Shown in pieces: positions 5,623-7,371 of a DNA stretch of 7,371 nucleotides. The first letter of the stretch is position 1; every line of letters starts with the position of its first letter. The notes under the pieces are model-generated. The model had not been told where the DNA came from and searched no databases. It was given only the letters and a program-made list of their open reading frames with translations. This DNA comes from Pseudomonadota bacterium (GTDB lineage Bacteria > Pseudomonadota > Alphaproteobacteria > Rhizobiales > Beijerinckiaceae), in assembly GCA_023422485.1 (NCBI GenBank), contig JAGTAM010000295.1, forward strand, positions 1 to 7,371, given 5' to 3'. Made by a program: the position numbers and the translations under genes.

Positions 5623-6579
5623 TCAGGGATTTCGCCCGTTGATCTGCTGCTGCATCGCCTTGTCCTCGGCGCGGCCGTAATTGATGAAGAACAGCGATCC
5701 GTCGACCGCCTTGCCCTTCTGCAGGTTCGAGAGCTGCACCGTGGTGAGATAGCCCTGCGGATCGGTGATCCGCCACTGCGACAGGGTCTTCATCTCGGCG
5801 TCGAAGTAGAGCTGAATCTTCGAGGTGCCGCCGAGCGTCGAGCGGTCTTCCAGCCCGATCCGGACGCCGCCCGGATCGTTGGTGACGTCGCTCACCGTCA
5901 GGTCGCGGGCGAGGTCGATTTTTTCGCGCAGCAGGAATTTCAACGGTGTCTGCGAGATGAAGTAGAGATCCTGGGTGTTGAGCTTGCGGTCGCGCACCGC
6001 GACCGAGGTGCCGTCGGCGATCACTTCGAGCGGGGAGGGTTGGTCGTACTCGAAGCGCAGGCGCCCAGGCTTGGCCAGCGTGAGCTTGCCGCCGATGCGG
6101 CGCCCGTCGGCGCCGATCTGGATGAACGAGCCGGTCAGGGTCTGGAAGCCGTTGAAATAGGCGTTGGCCGCCGCGACCACGGTGGCCGGGTCGGCGTCCT
6201 GCAGCGAGGCGCCGAGATTGGGGGCGCCCACCGCCGCGACCTGGGTGCCGGACTTCGCGGCCGGCGCCGCCGGAGCGCCGGGCTTGGCCGCCGCCTTGAG
6301 GCTGCCGGTCTTCTCGGCGGGTTTTTCCGCAGTCTTATCGGCTGCCTTCTCGGCCGCCTTGTCCGCACCTTTGCCGGGCTTCTGCGCTGCCTTCTTGGCC
6401 GGGGCCGGAGCGGCTTCCGTTTCAGGCGAAGCGGCCGGGGGCGGTGCCGGCTCCTCCTTGCGGCCGAACAGGCCGTCGAGGAAGGACGAGACCTGGGCGC
6501 TTGCCGGAAGCGGCTGGAGCGCCAGCGCGGCGACCACGAGCAGCGGACCGGCGGCGGGGCGGAGGCGTCGGCCAGTCAT
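5623..6579 (-). CDS. lolA: LolA-like outer-membrane lipoprotein carrier protein
   Basis: LolA is the periplasmic chaperone that takes lipoproteins from LolCDE in the inner membrane to the outer membrane. The 318-residue product starts with a classical Sec signal peptide: basic RR at 4-5, hydrophobic core at 12-22, and PASA at 25-28 before a predicted cut at Q29. A long Lys/Ala/Pro/Glu-rich region follows (about 41-118, with KAAEKAADKTAEKPAEK inside). The LolA fold occupies about 132-305: FNGFQTLTGSFIQIGADGRR at 142-161, KPGRLRFEYDQPSPLEVIADG at 170-190, RDRKLNTQDLYFISQTPLKFLL at 196-217. The protein is longer than usual because of the linker. The frame stays open upstream to 6726, but the signal peptide fixes ATG 6579, with GGAG eleven bases before it. 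Its position beside ftsK matches the gene order I recall from related genomes. Alphaproteobacterial LolA-like proteins are divergent, so the exact cargo is less certain than the fold. Confidence 0.9.
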   Translation of the reverse strand: MTGRRLRPAAGPLLVVAALALQPLPASAQVSSFLDGLFGRKEEPAPPPAASPETEAAPAPAKKAAQKPGKGADKAAEKAADKTAEKPAEKTGSLKAAAKPGAPAAPAAKSGTQVAAVGAPNLGASLQDADPATVVAAANAYFNGFQTLTGSFIQIGADGRRIGGKLTLAKPGRLRFEYDQPSPLEVIADGTSVAVRDRKLNTQDLYFISQTPLKFLLREKIDLARDLTVSDVTNDPGGVRIGLEDRSTLGGTSKIQLYFDAEMKTLSQWRITDPQGYLTTVQLSNLQKGKAVDGSLFFINYGRAEDKAMQQQINGRNP

Positions 6580-6633
6580 CGTGTGGGCATCTCCGAAAGC
6601 TTGCGGTCGCGCGGGGCTTTTGCCGTCCCGGTG

Positions 6634-6656
6634 CGGACGCGGCTGCGGCGCGTCCG
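6634..6656 (-). other. Stable hairpin in the ftsK-lolA gap (proximal to lolA)
   Basis: CGGACGCG (6634-6641) and CGCGTCCG (6649-6656) form a perfect eight-pair stem with a seven-base loop, about 55 bases upstream of the lolA start. No T-run follows on the minus strand, so it is not a typical terminator. It may shape the lolA leader or be a processing or stability element in an ftsK-lolA transcript. Confidence 0.4.
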
Positions 6657-6678
6657 GATGTCGTGTTCGCCGGTAGAG

Positions 6679-6712
6679 CCGGCCCCTGTGGCGAATATGC
6701 GACGGGGGCCGG
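6679..6712 (-). terminator. Hairpin after ftsK, weak terminator candidate
   Basis: CCGGCCCC (6679-6686) and GGGGCCGG (6705-6712) are perfect eight-base inverted repeats with an 18-base loop, starting ten bases after the ftsK stop codon on the minus strand. The bases after the stem (CTCTACC) are not a T-run. The hairpin could end or attenuate the ftsK message before lolA, or protect its 3' end. Confidence 0.4.
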
Positions 6713-6722
6713 ATCTTGAGGG

Positions 6723-7371
6723 TCACTCGTCGTCGTAGCCGCCGGACGGGGCGCCTGCGAGGCCCTCGACCAGGATCTCGCGCTTGCCGGCATGGTTCGC
6801 CGGCCCGACGATCCCCTCGATCTCCATCCGCTCCATGATCGAGGCGGCGCGGTTGTAGCCGATCTGCAGGCGGCGCTGGATGTAGCTCGTCGAAGCCTTG
6901 CGGTCGCGCAGGACCACGGCGATGGCCTGCTCGTAGAGTTCGCCGCCCTCCGCGCCCGCGGTCGCCGCGAAGGCGCCGATGTCGAACACCGGAGCATCGG
7001 TCTCCTCGGCCTCGGCGAAGTCGTCCTTCTCGGCTTTCGCCGCGGCGCGCGAGCCCTTGGCCGGTTTCTCCGGCTGGTCGGACGAGCCGTCGTCGGCCGT
7101 GACCGCCTCCAGATAGGAGGGCCGGCCCTGGCGCTTGAGGTGGGCAACCACCGTCTCGACCTCCGAATCCGAGCAGAACGGCCCGTGCACGCGGGTCGTG
7201 CGCCCGCCGCCGGCCATGAACAGCATGTCGCCCTGGCCCAGCAACTGCTCCGCGCCCATCTCGCCCAGGATCGTGCGCGAGTCGATCTTGCTCGTCACCT
7301 GGAAGGAGATCCGGGTCGGGAAGTTCGCCTTGATCGTGCCGGTGATGACATCGACCGAAGGGCGCTGCGTC
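6723..7371 (-). CDS. ftsK: DNA translocase FtsK, C-terminal part
   Basis: FtsK is the septal DNA pump that clears and segregates the chromosome terminus during division and activates XerCD at dif. The gene runs off the right edge, so only the last 215 residues are visible (the reading frame enters with TQRPSVDVITG). The end of the RecA-like motor is recognisable: ITGTIKANFPTRISFQV, KIDSRTILGEMGAEQLLGQGD, and GGRTTRVHGPFCSD. A charged, Ala/Lys/Glu/Asp-rich linker of roughly 60 residues follows. The gamma winged-helix domain comes last (about residues 143-201 of the visible part), with LYEQAIAVVLRDRKASTSYI, QRRLQIGYNRAA and GPANHAGKREIL. This domain reads the polar KOPS sequences that steer translocation. 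The Walker motifs and any membrane helices lie outside the window. LolA follows on the same strand after 143 bases. Confidence 0.96.
   Translation of the reverse strand, partial: TQRPSVDVITGTIKANFPTRISFQVTSKIDSRTILGEMGAEQLLGQGDMLFMAGGGRTTRVHGPFCSDSEVETVVAHLKRQGRPSYLEAVTADDGSSDQPEKPAKGSRAAAKAEKDDFAEAEETDAPVFDIGAFAATAGAEGGELYEQAIAVVLRDRKASTSYIQRRLQIGYNRAASIMERMEIEGIVGPANHAGKREILVEGLAGAPSGGYDDE

Noticed and set aside
5546..5776. Minus-strand open frame of 76 codons across the end of lolA
   Set aside because: Mostly an out-of-frame copy of lolA; the last 30 residues lie in non-coding sequence and show no ribosome binding site or family.
411..6609. A 13-base identical sequence (AAGCTTGCGGTCG) in the rpsO leader (around 410) and the lolA leader (around 6597)
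   Set aside because: A shared 13-mer is expected about once by chance in a window of this size, and the surroundings do not match.
6580..6726. Extended N terminus of the LolA-like protein
   Set aside because: It would place 49 Arg/His/Pro-rich residues before a typical signal peptide.
5596..6738. Plus-strand open frame of 380 codons opposite lolA
   Set aside because: Low-complexity Arg/Gly/Leu composition and antisense to a gene with a clear signal peptide and LolA domain.
1..7371. Search for tRNA, rRNA, CRISPR arrays, insertion sequences, integrase genes and att sites
   Set aside because: No supporting sequence was seen by eye; all sizeable spaces are coding or hold only the short hairpins and the palindromic element described.

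Overview
The window is GC-rich chromosomal DNA of an alphaproteobacterium. Protein character (FtsK, LolA-like protein and exonuclease III side by side, alphaproteobacterial S15), codon use, and a compound palindromic intergenic element of a kind I associate with Methylobacterium/Methylorubrum genomes point to that group in the Hyphomicrobiales. The genus is an inference from memory, not from a database search.

Layout, left to right. (1) 50-352, minus strand: complete rpsO (ribosomal protein S15), followed by an intrinsic terminator and preceded by a leader hairpin that may be an S15 autoregulatory site. (2) 630-2048, plus strand: a complete APC-family amino acid permease, divergent from rpsO. 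(3) 2049-2160: a compound palindromic repeat lying between convergent genes. (4) 2161-2274, minus: a probable 37-codon small membrane-associated or amphipathic protein. (5) 2344-3153, minus: exodeoxyribonuclease III, starting at TTG. (6) 3223-5438, minus: a two-gene module, a PAS-GGDEF-EAL cyclic-di-GMP enzyme followed by a short BLUF blue-light receptor; the stop and start codons overlap as TGATG. (7) 5623-6579, minus: an exported LolA-like lipoprotein carrier with a long Lys/Ala/Pro linker. (8) 6723 to the right edge, minus: the C-terminal part of FtsK, including the DNA-reading gamma domain.

Most of the window is housekeeping: translation, cell division and chromosome segregation, lipoprotein transport, DNA repair. 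As I recall it, ftsK, lolA and xthA are neighbours in many Hyphomicrobiales; here the light/c-di-GMP pair sits between lolA and xthA. The most interesting content is that pair. The BLUF protein retains every residue expected for flavin photochemistry. The enzyme retains intact GGDEF, inhibitory RxxD and EAL signatures. Coupled translation would fix their stoichiometry. They look like a two-protein version of BLUF-EAL fusions such as BlrP1 and YcgF, and resemble the PapB/PapA BLUF-EAL complex described in Rhodopseudomonas palustris. Blue light would thus be expected to alter c-di-GMP, and through it motility or biofilm formation.

I see no tRNA, rRNA, CRISPR array, insertion sequence, integrase or origin.
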